Translations under genes and position numbers: made by a program
NCBI GenBank assembly: GCA_958402795.1
Contig: CATXUX010000003.1
Span: 62,001 to 126,000, forward strand
Length of the DNA stretch: 64,000 nucleotides
Direction: 5' to 3'
Origin: an uncultured Lachnospiraceae bacterium
GTDB lineage: Bacteria > Bacillota > Clostridia > Lachnospirales > Lachnospiraceae
In this document: positions 49,776 through 59,630 of the stretch, piece after piece
Layout of the letters: each line of letters opens with the position of its first letter
How positions within the stretch are numbered: position 1 is the first letter of the stretch
Notes under the pieces: generated by a model
What the model was told of the DNA's origin: nothing
The model's database searches: none
What the model saw: only the letters and a program-made list of their open reading frames with translations

Positions 49776-50744
49776 ATGCCAGTACGAGTACAAAATGACT
49801 TACCGGTCAAAAAAATATTAGAGAAGGAAAATATCTTTGTCATGGACGAATACCGTGCGGCGCATCAGCAGATCCGTCCGATCAGCATCGGACTTTTGAA
49901 TCTGATGCCGCTCAAGGAGGATACGGAACTCCAGATCCTGCGCGCACTGTCCAACACACCGCTTCAGGTAGATGTTACGTTTGTGCGGGTGACAAGCCAT
50001 GTATCCAAAAATACATCCACCAGCCACATATACAAGTTCTATGAATCTTTTGAGCAGATCAAGAAGCAGAAATTCGACGGCTTTATCATCACGGGCGCGC
50101 CTGTGGAGCAGATGCCGTTCGAGGAAGTGGACTACTGGGAAGAGCTCAAAGAGATCATGGACTGGACTTCTTCCCATGTCACATCCACCCTGCACCTCTG
50201 CTGGGGAGCGCAGGCCGGGATTTATTACCACTATGGGATTGACAAGGTGCCGCTCCCGCAAAAGAAGTTCGGTGTCTTCGCCCACCGTGTCCGTAACCGG
50301 AAAGTGCCGATCGTACGCGGATTTGACGATGTGTTCTATGCGCCGCATTCCCGCCACACGGAAACGCCGCAGGATTTATTGGAACAGGACGACCGGATCA
50401 TGATCCTTGCGGATTCCGAAGAGGCCGGCGTTTTTCTGTGCATGGCGGAAGACGGCCGCAAGATCTTCGTCATGGGACATCCCGAGTACGACCGGATCAC
50501 TCTGGATAAAGAATACAAACGTGACGCCGAAAAAGGACTGGACATTCAGATCCCGGTGAACTATTACCCGGACGATAACCCGGAAAATAAGCCGAATCTG
50601 ATGTGGCGCGGTCATTCAAACGCATTGTACAGCAACTGGCTGAACTATTATGTATACCAGAGTACGCCGTTCGACCTGTATGGCACGCCGGATCTGAAGC
50701 AGGACTACAGTGCCTTTATGCGGGACATTTACAGTCCGGAATAA
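49776..50744 (+). CDS. metAA: Homoserine O-acetyltransferase (MetA family)
   Basis: 322 residues. Catalytic C142 in LHLCWGAQAG and H236/E238 in MGHPEYD are present. Residue 111 is Glu (ITGAPVEQM); in this family Glu at this place selects acetyl-CoA and Gly selects succinyl-CoA, so the product should be O-acetylhomoserine, the first committed step of methionine synthesis. The gap to the AI-2E gene is 17 nt, leaving no room for a SAM riboswitch; it may be read from that promoter. Confidence 0.93.
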   Translation: MPVRVQNDLPVKKILEKENIFVMDEYRAAHQQIRPISIGLLNLMPLKEDTELQILRALSNTPLQVDVTFVRVTSHVSKNTSTSHIYKFYESFEQIKKQKFDGFIITGAPVEQMPFEEVDYWEELKEIMDWTSSHVTSTLHLCWGAQAGIYYHYGIDKVPLPQKKFGVFAHRVRNRKVPIVRGFDDVFYAPHSRHTETPQDLLEQDDRIMILADSEEAGVFLCMAEDGRKIFVMGHPEYDRITLDKEYKRDAEKGLDIQIPVNYYPDDNPENKPNLMWRGHSNALYSNWLNYYVYQSTPFDLYGTPDLKQDYSAFMRDIYSPE

Positions 50745-50787
50745 GCGGACTGCTTTTACAATACTTACAAAAAAACAGGTGATAAAA

Positions 50788-51981
50788 ATGAATGATACCG
50801 ATTTTTCAGAAAAAGTCAACCAGTTTCAGCCGGGCATCTTTGCCGCCCTGGACGCCAAAAAAGAAGAACTGATCCGGCAGGGACGAACCGTTTATAATCT
50901 TTCTGTAGGAACGCCGGATTTTCCTCCTGCCCCGCATATCATGAAAGCGATGGAGGAAGCATGCCGCGATCCCCAGAATTATAAATACGCCCTGCGGGAT
51001 CTGCCGGAGCTTCTGGAAGCAGTACAGTACCGTTACCTGCACCGCTTTGGAGTGAAACTGGAAACCGACGAGATTACTTCCATATATGGCTCGCAGGAAG
51101 GTATGGCACATATCGGAATGGTTTTGTGCAATCCCGGAGACACCATACTTGTGCCGAATCCGGGGTATCCGCTGTTTGAGATGAGCGGAATCATGGCGGA
51201 CGCAGAGGTTCAGTCTTATACCCTGCGGGAAGAGAATGAATATCTGCCCGATCTGGAATCAATTCCAAAAGAAACGCGTGAAAAAGCAAAGTATATGATC
51301 GTGTCATATCCTCTGAATCCCGTCTGTGCCTGCGCGCCGGACGAATTCTATGAACGGCTGATCACATTTGCCCGGGAAAATAAGATTATCATCCTCCATG
51401 ACAATGCCTATTCCGATATCATCTATACGAGAAAGCAGGGAAGATCTTTCCTCTCTTTTCCGGGTGCAAAGGAGGTCGGAGTGGAATTCTACTCTCTCTC
51501 CAAATCCTATAACCTGACCGGGGCGAGAATTTCCTTTGTGGTGGGGAACCGTAACATCGTGCAAAAGCTGAAGACATTCCGTTCCCAGATCGATTATGGA
51601 ATCTTTCTTCCGATCCAGAAAGCTGCGGTGGCGGCGCTTACCGGGCCGGATGATTTTATTGAAGCACAGCGGCAGGAATATGAAAGACGGAACCGGGCAC
51701 TCTGCGGCGGACTGCGCCGGATCGGCTGGAATGTGCCGGACAGCCGGGGAACCATGTTTGTCTGGGCAAAGATCCCGGAAGGATATGTTTCCTCTCTTGA
51801 CTTCTGCATGGAACTGATGGACCGCACCGGACTGATCGTAACGCCGGGAAGCGCTTTCGGAAGCGAAGGCGAAGGGTATGTGCGGATGGCGCTGGTCATC
51901 AACGAAGAAAAAATCACCGAACTGCTGGAAGTTCTGAAACAGTCGCAAATGTTCCGGCAGGAATCATCATATATACCGTGA
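50788..51981 (+). CDS. Class I/II PLP-dependent aminotransferase
   Basis: 397 residues from the ATG after ACAGGTGATAAAA. The PLP-lysine is in FYSLSKSYNLTGARI; HDNAYSDIIY supplies the Asp and Tyr that hold the cofactor, and VRMALV an Arg for the substrate carboxylate. It looks closest to LL-diaminopimelate/aspartate-type aminotransferases, but substrate cannot be settled. It follows metAA by 43 nt in the same direction, so amino acid metabolism is likely. Confidence 0.85.
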   Translation: MNDTDFSEKVNQFQPGIFAALDAKKEELIRQGRTVYNLSVGTPDFPPAPHIMKAMEEACRDPQNYKYALRDLPELLEAVQYRYLHRFGVKLETDEITSIYGSQEGMAHIGMVLCNPGDTILVPNPGYPLFEMSGIMADAEVQSYTLREENEYLPDLESIPKETREKAKYMIVSYPLNPVCACAPDEFYERLITFARENKIIILHDNAYSDIIYTRKQGRSFLSFPGAKEVGVEFYSLSKSYNLTGARISFVVGNRNIVQKLKTFRSQIDYGIFLPIQKAAVAALTGPDDFIEAQRQEYERRNRALCGGLRRIGWNVPDSRGTMFVWAKIPEGYVSSLDFCMELMDRTGLIVTPGSAFGSEGEGYVRMALVINEEKITELLEVLKQSQMFRQESSYIP

Positions 51982-52006
51982 AACACACAAAACAAGGAGA
52001 ATAGAT

Positions 52007-52528
52007 ATGCAGCGTATCGCAAAGTTTCATAAAGTAAGCAAAGAACAGTTTGTAATAGACTGGACAGGCGCCTTTCCGGAGCAGACTCCCGAACAGGCCG
52101 AAGAAATCTATGAAGCCATCCGGCTGCCGCGGCGCGCAACCGCGGGATCTGCCGGATATGATTTTTATGTGCCGGCCGATTTTAGAATCGCACCGGGAAA
52201 GACAATAAAGATTCCTACCGGAATCCGGGTAGAAATGGAACCAGGCTGGGTACTGAAGTGTTATCCGAGAAGCGGACTGGGTTTCAAGTTCCGTCTTCAG
52301 CTCGATAACACGGTCGGTATCATTGACAGTGATTATTTTTACTCGGATAATGAGGGACACATTTTCGCCAAGATCACAAATGACTCCAGAGAAGGCAGGA
52401 CCGTGGAGCTTGCCGCAGGAACCGGATTCATGCAGGGGATTTTTGTGGAGTACGGTATTACGCTGGATGACGATGTGACAGACAGACGTAACGGCGGTTT
52501 CGGCAGCACAACTCCCCTTCCGCATTAG
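52007..52528 (+). CDS. dut: dUTP diphosphatase (dUTPase)
   Basis: 173 residues. Motif I is in ATAGSAGYDFY, motif II in KCYPRSGLG, motif III in NTVGIIDSDY, motif V in RNGGFGSTT. It hydrolyses dUTP to dUMP and keeps uracil out of DNA. About 40 residues longer at the N-terminus than the minimal trimeric enzyme. 25 nt after the aminotransferase. Confidence 0.9.
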   Translation: MQRIAKFHKVSKEQFVIDWTGAFPEQTPEQAEEIYEAIRLPRRATAGSAGYDFYVPADFRIAPGKTIKIPTGIRVEMEPGWVLKCYPRSGLGFKFRLQLDNTVGIIDSDYFYSDNEGHIFAKITNDSREGRTVELAAGTGFMQGIFVEYGITLDDDVTDRRNGGFGSTTPLPH

Positions 52529-52544
52529 TCCGTGTACTTTTTCA

Positions 52545-53912
52545 TCAGTGTACTTTTATGTGAAGAAAGCTCCGCCCGGTAATCGTGCGGTTGAAAATAA
52601 TGCAGCATACTGCCAGGACCGATCCGATAATGAATCCGGGAAGATTGAAACAGGCAGTCAGGATCAGGATCATCAGCCGCATAAATTTCAGCGCGTAACC
52701 GAGCTCATAATTCGGCTGTGTGTAATCCGCTACAGCAACAAATGCCATGTATAACATGACTTCGGAGTTGAACCATCCGGACTGCACAGAGAACTCTCCC
52801 ATTACGATACCGGCGATCACACTGAGCGGGGTGCTGAGCATATTCGGCGTATTCAGAGCCGCCAGCCGCAGACCGTCAATGGACAGTTCCAGAATCAGGA
52901 ACTGAAAAATCAGCGGAATATTTACCATGTCCCGTACAAGTACAAATTCAAACACATCCGGCAAAAACTCCGGGTTCTGCATGAAGAGCAAGAACAACGG
53001 TGTTATAAATACCGTTCCGATAGAGATCAGTACACGGGAGATCTTCAGGTATACCCCGGTGATCTTCGGAAAATAATAGTCGTTTGCCTCCTCGATCATA
53101 TCAAATACAGAAGTCGGAAGGATCATGGCAGATGGAGAATTATCCACCAGGATCACGACTTTCCCTTCCAGCAGGCAGGCAGCCGCTGTGTCAGGCCGTT
53201 CGGTGAACTTAAATTTCGGGAACGGATTAAACCATTTCCTCTTAAACATCGCTTCTGCCAGACTCTGCTGGTTCATCCGCAGATCATCCACCTCCAGTCC
53301 ATCGATGATCTCTGTCACTTTGTCCAGAAGCTCCTGGTTCACCCGGTCTTTCATATAACAAATAGCAATATCCGTGCGGGAAGACTGTCCGACCTCTGTC
53401 ATTTCCATGATCAGATGCGGATCCCGGATCCTGCGCCGGATCAGCGCCGTATTGAATACGATTGTTTCCACAAAACCGTCTCTGGAACCGCGCAGCGACT
53501 TGTCCTTCTCCGGTTCTCCCACATTTCTTGCCGGATAGGTACGGCAGTCCACAGCGATACACGACGGATATCCATCAATGAACAGGCAGGTGATTCCCGA
53601 GAGTACACTGCGGATCACTTCGTCAAATTCCGTAACGACCTCCACCTCGACGTAGGGAATGCACAGTCTTGCAAACTCTGACGCATTTTCCGGCATCTCC
53701 TCCTCTTTTACACTGAAAAATGAGTCCATGATCTTCAGCATAGACTCATCTTTTGTAAAACCGTCAATGAAATAAAAAGCAGCGTTTTTTCCGCCGATCA
53801 CCATGTCCCGGCGGATCACATCGAAACTTTCTCCGACCGGGAGTGTCTGATTCATGTATGCCAGATTATCCTGAAAGGAATCGCCAACCTTCTTCTTCGT
53901 CTTCTTTACCAT
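52545..53912 (-). CDS. Spore germination protein, GerA/SpoVAF family
   Basis: 455 residues. A soluble N-terminal half (to about 270) is followed by four to five membrane helices. Conserved parts: IDGFTKDESMLKIM, KDRVNQELLDKVTEIIDGLE, VILVDNSPSAMILPTSVFDM. No GerB or GerC partner gene lies beside it, so it is either an orphan A subunit or SpoVAF-like. The ATG follows AGGAGGGACAGCA. It shows that the organism can probably form endospores. Confidence 0.87.
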   Translation of the reverse strand: MVKKTKKKVGDSFQDNLAYMNQTLPVGESFDVIRRDMVIGGKNAAFYFIDGFTKDESMLKIMDSFFSVKEEEMPENASEFARLCIPYVEVEVVTEFDEVIRSVLSGITCLFIDGYPSCIAVDCRTYPARNVGEPEKDKSLRGSRDGFVETIVFNTALIRRRIRDPHLIMEMTEVGQSSRTDIAICYMKDRVNQELLDKVTEIIDGLEVDDLRMNQQSLAEAMFKRKWFNPFPKFKFTERPDTAAACLLEGKVVILVDNSPSAMILPTSVFDMIEEANDYYFPKITGVYLKISRVLISIGTVFITPLFLLFMQNPEFLPDVFEFVLVRDMVNIPLIFQFLILELSIDGLRLAALNTPNMLSTPLSVIAGIVMGEFSVQSGWFNSEVMLYMAFVAVADYTQPNYELGYALKFMRLMILILTACFNLPGFIIGSVLAVCCIIFNRTITGRSFLHIKVH

Positions 53913-53984
53913 TGCTGTCCCTCCTGTTATGCACGAAATCGGTACTGACAGTTAGGATTCCCCTCGATCCGGTGAAATATACGT

Positions 53985-55364
53985 TTACAATGTAAAGATT
54001 CCGAAAGCATTGAGAACGGAGCTGACCAGGATTCCGATCAGGATCACCGGGGCGATCCACTGGATCATCACTGTAAACATCTTTTTTGCTTTAAACTGCG
54101 CGCCTTCCTGACATACCTCATCGATGATCGCCTTTGGTTTAATGACAAACCCGACAAAGAAACACGTCAGCAGGGCGACGATCGGCATCAGAACGCTGTT
54201 GCTGATGAAGTCCCATGCGTCAAGGATCGACATACCGAGCGGCTGAAGGAAATCCAGCGCACCAAACCCAAGGGAGGACGGGATTCCCATCAGAAGGCAG
54301 TACACAGTCACCAGAATACAGGTTGTCCTTCTCTTCCAGTGGAACCGGTCCATCAGGATCGAAACAATCGTCTCCATCAGAGAAATTGCAGAAGTCACCG
54401 CCGCAAAGAATACAAGCAGGAAAAATACCGTTCCGACCACACCGCCCAGCGGCATATCTGCAAATACTTTCGGAAGTGTAATAAACATCAGTCCGGGACC
54501 CGCATTCAGCGCAGAGGTATCTCCTCCGGAAAATGCAAACACAGCCGGAACGATCATCAGTCCCGCAAAGAAAGCAATCGCTGTATCGAACACCTCGATC
54601 TCCCGTACTGATTTTTCCAGATCCGTACTCTTTTTCATATAGGAGCCGTAAGTGATCATAATCCCCATTGCCAGCGACATAGAGTAGAACAACTGTCCCA
54701 TCGCAGCCAGCACCGTTTTCACAGAAAAATCCGACAGGCGTGGAAGGACATAGTATTTCACACCTTCTAGCGCGCCGTCGATCGTAAGCACATAAACAGA
54801 GATGCCGACAACAAGAACTGCCAGTACCGGCATCATGATCTTGCTGACTTTCTCGATGCCTTTCTCTACGCCCATGATCACAACTGCAGCCGTAAAAATA
54901 AGGAATATCGCAAACCAGATGATCGGCCCGGATGTGCCGGATACAAAATCATTAAAATAACTGTCTCCTGCGGCAGCCTGACCGTTTCCTGATAGAAACG
55001 TAATAAAATACTTGACCACCCATCCGCCGATGACTGCATAGTACGGAAGAATGATCGCCGGAACAATCGAAGCCAGAACACCGATAAATCCCGATCTCTG
55101 ATCCAGCGCTTTGAATGCTCCGATCGCACTGAGTCCGGTTTTGCGGCCGATCGCGATTTCCGCGATCATCAATGTAAAACCAAATGTAACGGCAAGGATC
55201 ACATAACAGAGCAAAAAAGATCCTCCCCCGTATTTTGCAACAAGATATGGGAATCTCCAGATATTGCCCAGTCCCACGGCAGAACCGGCGGCAGAAAGAA
55301 TAAATCCGATCTTACTGGTAAAAGTACCCCGTTCTCTATTGTCGTTCATAACATATCTCCTCAT
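53985..55364 (-). CDS. Sodium-dependent neurotransmitter-symporter family transporter
   Basis: 459 residues with 11-12 helices of the LeuT/SNF type. The first helix has the sodium and substrate site SAAGSAVGLGNIWRFPYL, and helix 6 has the SMSLAMGIMITYGSY stretch. Likely imports an amino acid, in the same class as tryptophan or tyrosine symporters of bacteria. Monocistronic. Confidence 0.9.
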   Translation of the reverse strand: MRRYVMNDNRERGTFTSKIGFILSAAGSAVGLGNIWRFPYLVAKYGGGSFLLCYVILAVTFGFTLMIAEIAIGRKTGLSAIGAFKALDQRSGFIGVLASIVPAIILPYYAVIGGWVVKYFITFLSGNGQAAAGDSYFNDFVSGTSGPIIWFAIFLIFTAAVVIMGVEKGIEKVSKIMMPVLAVLVVGISVYVLTIDGALEGVKYYVLPRLSDFSVKTVLAAMGQLFYSMSLAMGIMITYGSYMKKSTDLEKSVREIEVFDTAIAFFAGLMIVPAVFAFSGGDTSALNAGPGLMFITLPKVFADMPLGGVVGTVFFLLVFFAAVTSAISLMETIVSILMDRFHWKRRTTCILVTVYCLLMGIPSSLGFGALDFLQPLGMSILDAWDFISNSVLMPIVALLTCFFVGFVIKPKAIIDEVCQEGAQFKAKKMFTVMIQWIAPVILIGILVSSVLNAFGIFTL

Positions 55365-55403
55365 CTCTTCTCATGTATTGCATATGTATTGCAGAAACCG
55401 CAG

Positions 55404-55428
55404 AAACCGGGATTTTTCATCCCGGTTT
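55404..55428 (-). terminator. Hairpin between DUF1540 and the symporter
   Basis: AAACCGGGAT/ATCCCGGTTT arms form a 10-bp stem with a 5-nt loop, 35 nt after the DUF1540 stop. The minus-strand tail is TTTCTGCGG, only moderately T-rich. Confidence 0.55.
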
Positions 55429-55463
55429 TGCAGTTTTTTCTATCCTTTTTTTCAAAAAGTTTG

Positions 55464-55778
55464 TCACCCGCAGTTGAATGTCGCACACTCTGTACCTTCA
55501 CACTGACAGGCATTGCTGCCCTCCACGCTGATCTTTCCGGCATGACAGTCGCAGTTCTCATTATATCTGCATTCTGTCGCCTTGCAGTCGATCTTTGTCA
55601 GACTGGACGCCTGTCCTGCCACATCAGAATACGTCTCGCCTTTTCGCTCCTGAAAGCTGTCGCAGCAGGTTTCCCGCGGTGCTCTCGCATCGCTTCCTCC
55701 TACCTGGATCGTATCCAGATCACATAAAAACTGCTTGTTGTGCACACAAGTCTGCACAGTACATTTTAATTCTGGCAT
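55464..55778 (-). CDS. DUF1540 protein with two cysteine-rich repeats
   Basis: 104 residues. Two DUF1540 units, each with about five to six cysteines: CTVQTCVHNKQFLCDLDTIQ ending in CCDSF, and CKATECRYNENCDCHAGKIS ending in CATFNC. The pattern suggests a zinc- or metal-holding small protein; common in spore-forming Clostridia. Very strong ribosome site (AAGGAGGTG). Function unknown. Confidence 0.87.
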   Translation of the reverse strand: MPELKCTVQTCVHNKQFLCDLDTIQVGGSDARAPRETCCDSFQERKGETYSDVAGQASSLTKIDCKATECRYNENCDCHAGKISVEGSNACQCEGTECATFNCG

Positions 55779-55859
55779 AATAATGGCACCTCCTTATTGA
55801 AATCCCTGTTATTATGCCCGCTTTTTTACAGATTATGTGCCGCATGAACCGTGCTGCTC

Positions 55860-57785
55860 TCAGTCTTTCTTTTCTACTTCCCGCGTAACCTTATCTTTGA
55901 TCTCTTTCTGAATCGCGGTGATGAAGTCATCCAGACTCTTCTGTCCCTCGTCTCCTGCGAAACGGCTTCTCACGGATACCAGTCCCTGTTCCTCTTCCTT
56001 CGCTCCCACAACAAGCATATACGGGATCTTCTGCATCTGTGCTTCCCGGATCTTATAGCCGATCTTCTCTGCACGCGTATCGAGTTCCGCCCGGATTCCT
56101 GCCGCTTTCAGTGTATCCAGAACCTTCTCTCCATACCCCATATGTTTATCAGAGATCGGCAGTACCTTCACCTGAACCGGCGCCAGCCATGTTGGAAATG
56201 CGCCTGCATAATGCTCGATCAGAATACCGATAAACCGTTCAATGGAACCGAATACTACCCTGTGGATCATGATCGGGCGGTGCTTCTCTCCGTCTGCTCC
56301 GGTGTATTCCAGATTAAACCGCTGCGGAAGCTGGAAATCCAGCTGGATCGTCCCGCACTGCCAGGTACGTCCGATCGAATCCTCCAGATGGAAGTCGATC
56401 TTCGGTCCGTAGAACGCACCGTCTCCCTCGTTTACCACATAAGGAAGCTCCAGATCGTCCAGAGCGCCCCGCAGAGCGTCTGTCGCCATCTCCCAGTCCT
56501 CATCGCTTCCCATACTGTTTTCCGGGCGTGTGGACAACTCTACGTGGTACTTGAATCCAAACAGGCTGTATACCTCGTCGATCAGCTTTACTACGCCCTT
56601 AATCTCCGAACGGACCTGTTCCGGCATCATAAAGATGTGCGCGTCATCCTGATTAAAACAGCGCACACGCATCAGTCCATGCAGCTGACCTGATTTCTCG
56701 TGGCGGTGTACAAGTCCGATTTCTCCCATCCGCAGCGGAAGATCACGGTAAGAACGCGGCTCTGACTCATATACGAGAATCCCGCCCGGACAGTTCATCG
56801 GCTTGATCGCGAAGTCCGTATCGTCGATCACCGTTGTATACATGTTTTCTTTGTAATGATCCCAGTGTCCGGACGTCTCCCAGAGGCTCCGGTTCAGCAT
56901 GATCGGTGTGGATATTTCTACATACCCTGCCTTATTGTGAACATCCCTCCAGTAGTCCAGCAGCGTATTTTTCAATACCATTCCCTTTGGAAGGAAAAAC
57001 GGGAATCCCGGACCTTCGTCACGCATCATAAACAGACCAAGCTCTTTTCCGAGTTTTCTGTGGTCGCGCTTCTTTGCCTCCTCCAGCATGGTCAGATATT
57101 CGTCCAGCTCTGCTTTTTTCGGGAACGCCGTTCCATAAATTCTCTGGAGCATCTTGTTCTTTTCGTTTCCCCGCCAGTATGCGCCCGCAAGACTGGTGAG
57201 CTTCACCGCCTTGACCGGTTTCGTACTCATCAGGTGCGGTCCTGCACAGAGGTCTGTAAATTCGCCCTGCGAATAGAAGCTGATCTCGGCGTCTTCCGGA
57301 AGATCTTCAATCAGTTCCACCTTATAGCTTTCGTCCTTTTCCTTAAAATATTCGATTGCTTCCGCGCGCGGTTTTGTGAACCGTTCCAGCGGCAGCGCTT
57401 CTTTTGCGATCTTCTTCATCTCCGCCTCGATCTTTTCCAGATCCTCCTCTGTCAGCGGAGTCTCCCGGTCAATATCGTAGTAAAATCCGTTATCAATCGA
57501 CGGTCCGATTGCCAGTTTCGTATCCGGATATAACCGCTTGATCGCCTGCGCCATAATATGAGACGCAGTGTGGCGGAACGCGCCTTTTCCCTTCTCATCC
57601 TGGAATGTCAGAATATTCAGCTCACAGTCGTTCTCCACAACCGTACGCAGATCCACAACTTTCCCATCAATTTCTCCCGCCGTCGCGACACGCGCAAGTC
57701 CCTCGCTGATATCCGACGCGATATCGATCACACGCATACTCTGCGCATATTCTTTACATGAACCATCTTTCAATGTTACTTTCAT
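55860..57785 (-). CDS. thrS: Threonyl-tRNA synthetase
   Basis: 641 residues. An N-terminal TGS domain, the editing-type domain with RHTASHIMAQA, and the class II catalytic core with MNCPGG, HRHEKSGQLHGLMRVR and the HRVVFGSIERF motif 3 are all seen; the C-terminal anticodon domain follows. Charges tRNA-Thr. Start after AAAGGAGACGAAGA. Controlled by the T-box leader upstream. Confidence 0.97.
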   Translation of the reverse strand: MKVTLKDGSCKEYAQSMRVIDIASDISEGLARVATAGEIDGKVVDLRTVVENDCELNILTFQDEKGKGAFRHTASHIMAQAIKRLYPDTKLAIGPSIDNGFYYDIDRETPLTEEDLEKIEAEMKKIAKEALPLERFTKPRAEAIEYFKEKDESYKVELIEDLPEDAEISFYSQGEFTDLCAGPHLMSTKPVKAVKLTSLAGAYWRGNEKNKMLQRIYGTAFPKKAELDEYLTMLEEAKKRDHRKLGKELGLFMMRDEGPGFPFFLPKGMVLKNTLLDYWRDVHNKAGYVEISTPIMLNRSLWETSGHWDHYKENMYTTVIDDTDFAIKPMNCPGGILVYESEPRSYRDLPLRMGEIGLVHRHEKSGQLHGLMRVRCFNQDDAHIFMMPEQVRSEIKGVVKLIDEVYSLFGFKYHVELSTRPENSMGSDEDWEMATDALRGALDDLELPYVVNEGDGAFYGPKIDFHLEDSIGRTWQCGTIQLDFQLPQRFNLEYTGADGEKHRPIMIHRVVFGSIERFIGILIEHYAGAFPTWLAPVQVKVLPISDKHMGYGEKVLDTLKAAGIRAELDTRAEKIGYKIREAQMQKIPYMLVVGAKEEEQGLVSVRSRFAGDEGQKSLDDFITAIQKEIKDKVTREVEKKD

Positions 57786-57874
57786 CTTCTTCGTCTCCTT
57801 TTATCTTGTTATTTTCGCCGCCTGCCGATGGCTTTTTATGTTGCGGAAAAATGTAAAACCCTTTTCTATAACAT

Positions 57875-58168
57875 AAAAAAACCCTTTCTGCATCCTGCAG
57901 AAAGGGACGAGTATTCATCTCGCGGTTCCACCCTACTTGAACCGGCATACGCCGGAACCTCTTCATTCATGATGGTAACGGAATCACCGGACTGTTTTCA
58001 GCCACTCCGAGGTAGTTTTCAAATGCTTCCGTACCCGGGAACTTCCAGCCTGTACCATCCATTCACTTTCCTGCAGGATCCCATATACTCCCGCGGTTCA
58101 AATCTCCGGTATCCGGTTCCCTTCTCTGTGGCCTTTCACATCCTACTCGTCTCATCAACGTGTTATCT
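57875..58168 (-). ncRNA. T-box riboswitch (threonine)
   Basis: The leader holds the T-box AGGGTGGAACCGCG (57921-57934) and then a terminator with 11-bp arms CCCTTTCTGCA/TGCAGAAAGGG (57882-57892, 57896-57906) and a run of T. The antiterminator bulge reads TGGA, fitting a UCCA tRNA 3' end. Upstream GACGAGTAG and AGAGAAGGGAACC belong to stem I. Uncharged tRNA-Thr would open the terminator and raise thrS expression. The specifier codon was not resolved with confidence. Confidence 0.92.
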
Positions 58169-58175
58169 GCCAATT

Positions 58176-58204
58176 ATCTTATCTCATCGTTTTCGTTTTG
58201 TCAA
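58176..58204 (-). promoter_or_regulatory. thrS promoter, inside the end of the YdcF gene
   Basis: Minus strand TTGACA (58199-58204), 17 nt, TAAGAT (58176-58181). It lies within the last codons of the upstream gene. Confidence 0.8.
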
Positions 58205-58900
58205 GAGAACCGCAAAAAATTCTCTCACCATATAATTTACCAGAAGCACCGGATTGGAAGACGCCGCAATCCCATGCAGATTCGTATATCCGGCCTCTCT
58301 GCCGAGCAGAAGCGCGCGGTATACATGAAAATTGTTTGTGACCACCGCCGTCGGGACTGTGAGATCCCCGATGATCTCTGCACTGAATTTCAGATTCTCC
58401 ATCGTAGAAGTCGAACGGCATTCCATAAAAAGACGCTCCGGACTGATTCCCCTGCGTTTCAGTTCTTCCGCCATCGCTTCCGCCTCGGTGATATCTTCTC
58501 CTTTTCCCTGACCGCCGGACAAAACCGCCCGGGTCTGCGGATGATCCTGCAAATAACGACAGGCGCGGTCGATCCGCCGCATCAACGAATTGGTAATCTT
58601 TGTTCCCCGCACCTGCGCGCCAAGGACGATCAGATATTGTACTTCTTCTGGTTCTTTCGTTTTCATTGCAAGGCAGATTCGAAGCTCCACCCAGAGAAAC
58701 ACAACCCAGAAAACAACCACCGCAATGATGAGAGCAGTGCGCAATCCTCCCGGAAAAACAGGATAGAAATAAGCGGCAGCCAGATGAACGGCTCCCGCTC
58801 CCATCCAGAATCCGGCAAAAGTTGAATTCCATTTTCCGGTATACCACACGATCAAAGCATAGTACAAAACGCACGCTGCCCCGGTCAGAAGAAAATACAT
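58184..58900 (-). CDS. YdcF family membrane protein (ElyC/SanA/DUF218)
   Basis: 238 residues from the ATG that shares bases with the SEC-C stop (TGATG). About four N-terminal helices, then the DUF218 fold: YLIVLGAQVRGTKITNSLMR, AVLSGGQGKGEDITEAEAMA, STSTMENLKFSAEI, VTNNFHVYRALLL. Relatives act in cell-envelope or lipid-carrier metabolism. The catalytic chemistry is not known. Confidence 0.85.
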   Translation of the reverse strand: MYFLLTGAACVLYYALIVWYTGKWNSTFAGFWMGAGAVHLAAAYFYPVFPGGLRTALIIAVVVFWVVFLWVELRICLAMKTKEPEEVQYLIVLGAQVRGTKITNSLMRRIDRACRYLQDHPQTRAVLSGGQGKGEDITEAEAMAEELKRRGISPERLFMECRSTSTMENLKFSAEIIGDLTVPTAVVTNNFHVYRALLLGREAGYTNLHGIAASSNPVLLVNYMVREFFAVLLTKRKR

Positions 58901-59415
58901 CACAGGTTTCTGCCGCAGCACTTTTTATATTTCTTGCCGCTGCCGCACGGACACGGATCATTTCTTCCGATCTTCTTCGCCTTGCGGATCGTGCCGGACT
59001 GCTTCTGCTCACGGTACAGCCGCTTTCTTGTATCCTCGTCGAAGATTGCTTCCCACTGAGGCAGTTCATAAAGCCAGTCCGCTTTCGCATCCACCATATT
59101 CTTATATAACTTTTCTTTGTCATATACCAGATTGACCTGCGTATCCTCCGTCATCGTCTCGATTGGATTCGCCACAGCCAGGCTGTCATTGATCCCGTCC
59201 AGAAATCCCACCATCGTCAGGACGTCCTGCCCGTATTTTTCAGCCAGTTCCTTCACCGTGCCGCGCACTTCCACATCCGGCTCTGCCAAAAGCTGCTCGT
59301 AGATCTCTTTCTCGATCAGGAAATATCTGTCCCAGAAATTCTTCAACTGCTGCTTGTCCTTCGTCTGGTCATAGGCAATATCATGCCATTGTTCCAGCAA
59401 ACTTTTATCGCTCAT
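58900..59415 (-). CDS. SEC-C motif protein
   Basis: 171 residues; a helical body and a C-terminal SEC-C zinc motif, GRNDPCPCGSGKKYKKCCG, as in SecA tails. Stand-alone SEC-C proteins may bind ribosomes or SecB-like partners. Start after AAAGGAGCTGG. Overlaps the YdcF gene by one base. Confidence 0.87.
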   Translation of the reverse strand: MSDKSLLEQWHDIAYDQTKDKQQLKNFWDRYFLIEKEIYEQLLAEPDVEVRGTVKELAEKYGQDVLTMVGFLDGINDSLAVANPIETMTEDTQVNLVYDKEKLYKNMVDAKADWLYELPQWEAIFDEDTRKRLYREQKQSGTIRKAKKIGRNDPCPCGSGKKYKKCCGRNL

Positions 59416-59630
59416 CGTAATCCAGCTCCTTTATATATAATGATGATGTTGAGGTCAAAAACCCCGTACTATTCTATGTCAGTCTTTCCCGTTTTGCAAC
59501 AAAAATCATTGAAATATCCGCTCAAATGCTCTATCATGATGATATCAGGATTGTGTGAGTACAAAGTACGGAGCAATCCGGTATCATAATTAGGTCTGCC
59601 CCCAGCACCATAAAGAAAGGAACCGCACAT

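Noticed and set aside
57901..57960. Possible tRNA-like hairpins between thrS and its upstream gene
   Set aside because: The conserved AGGGTGGAACCGCG and terminator identify a T-box leader, not a tRNA.
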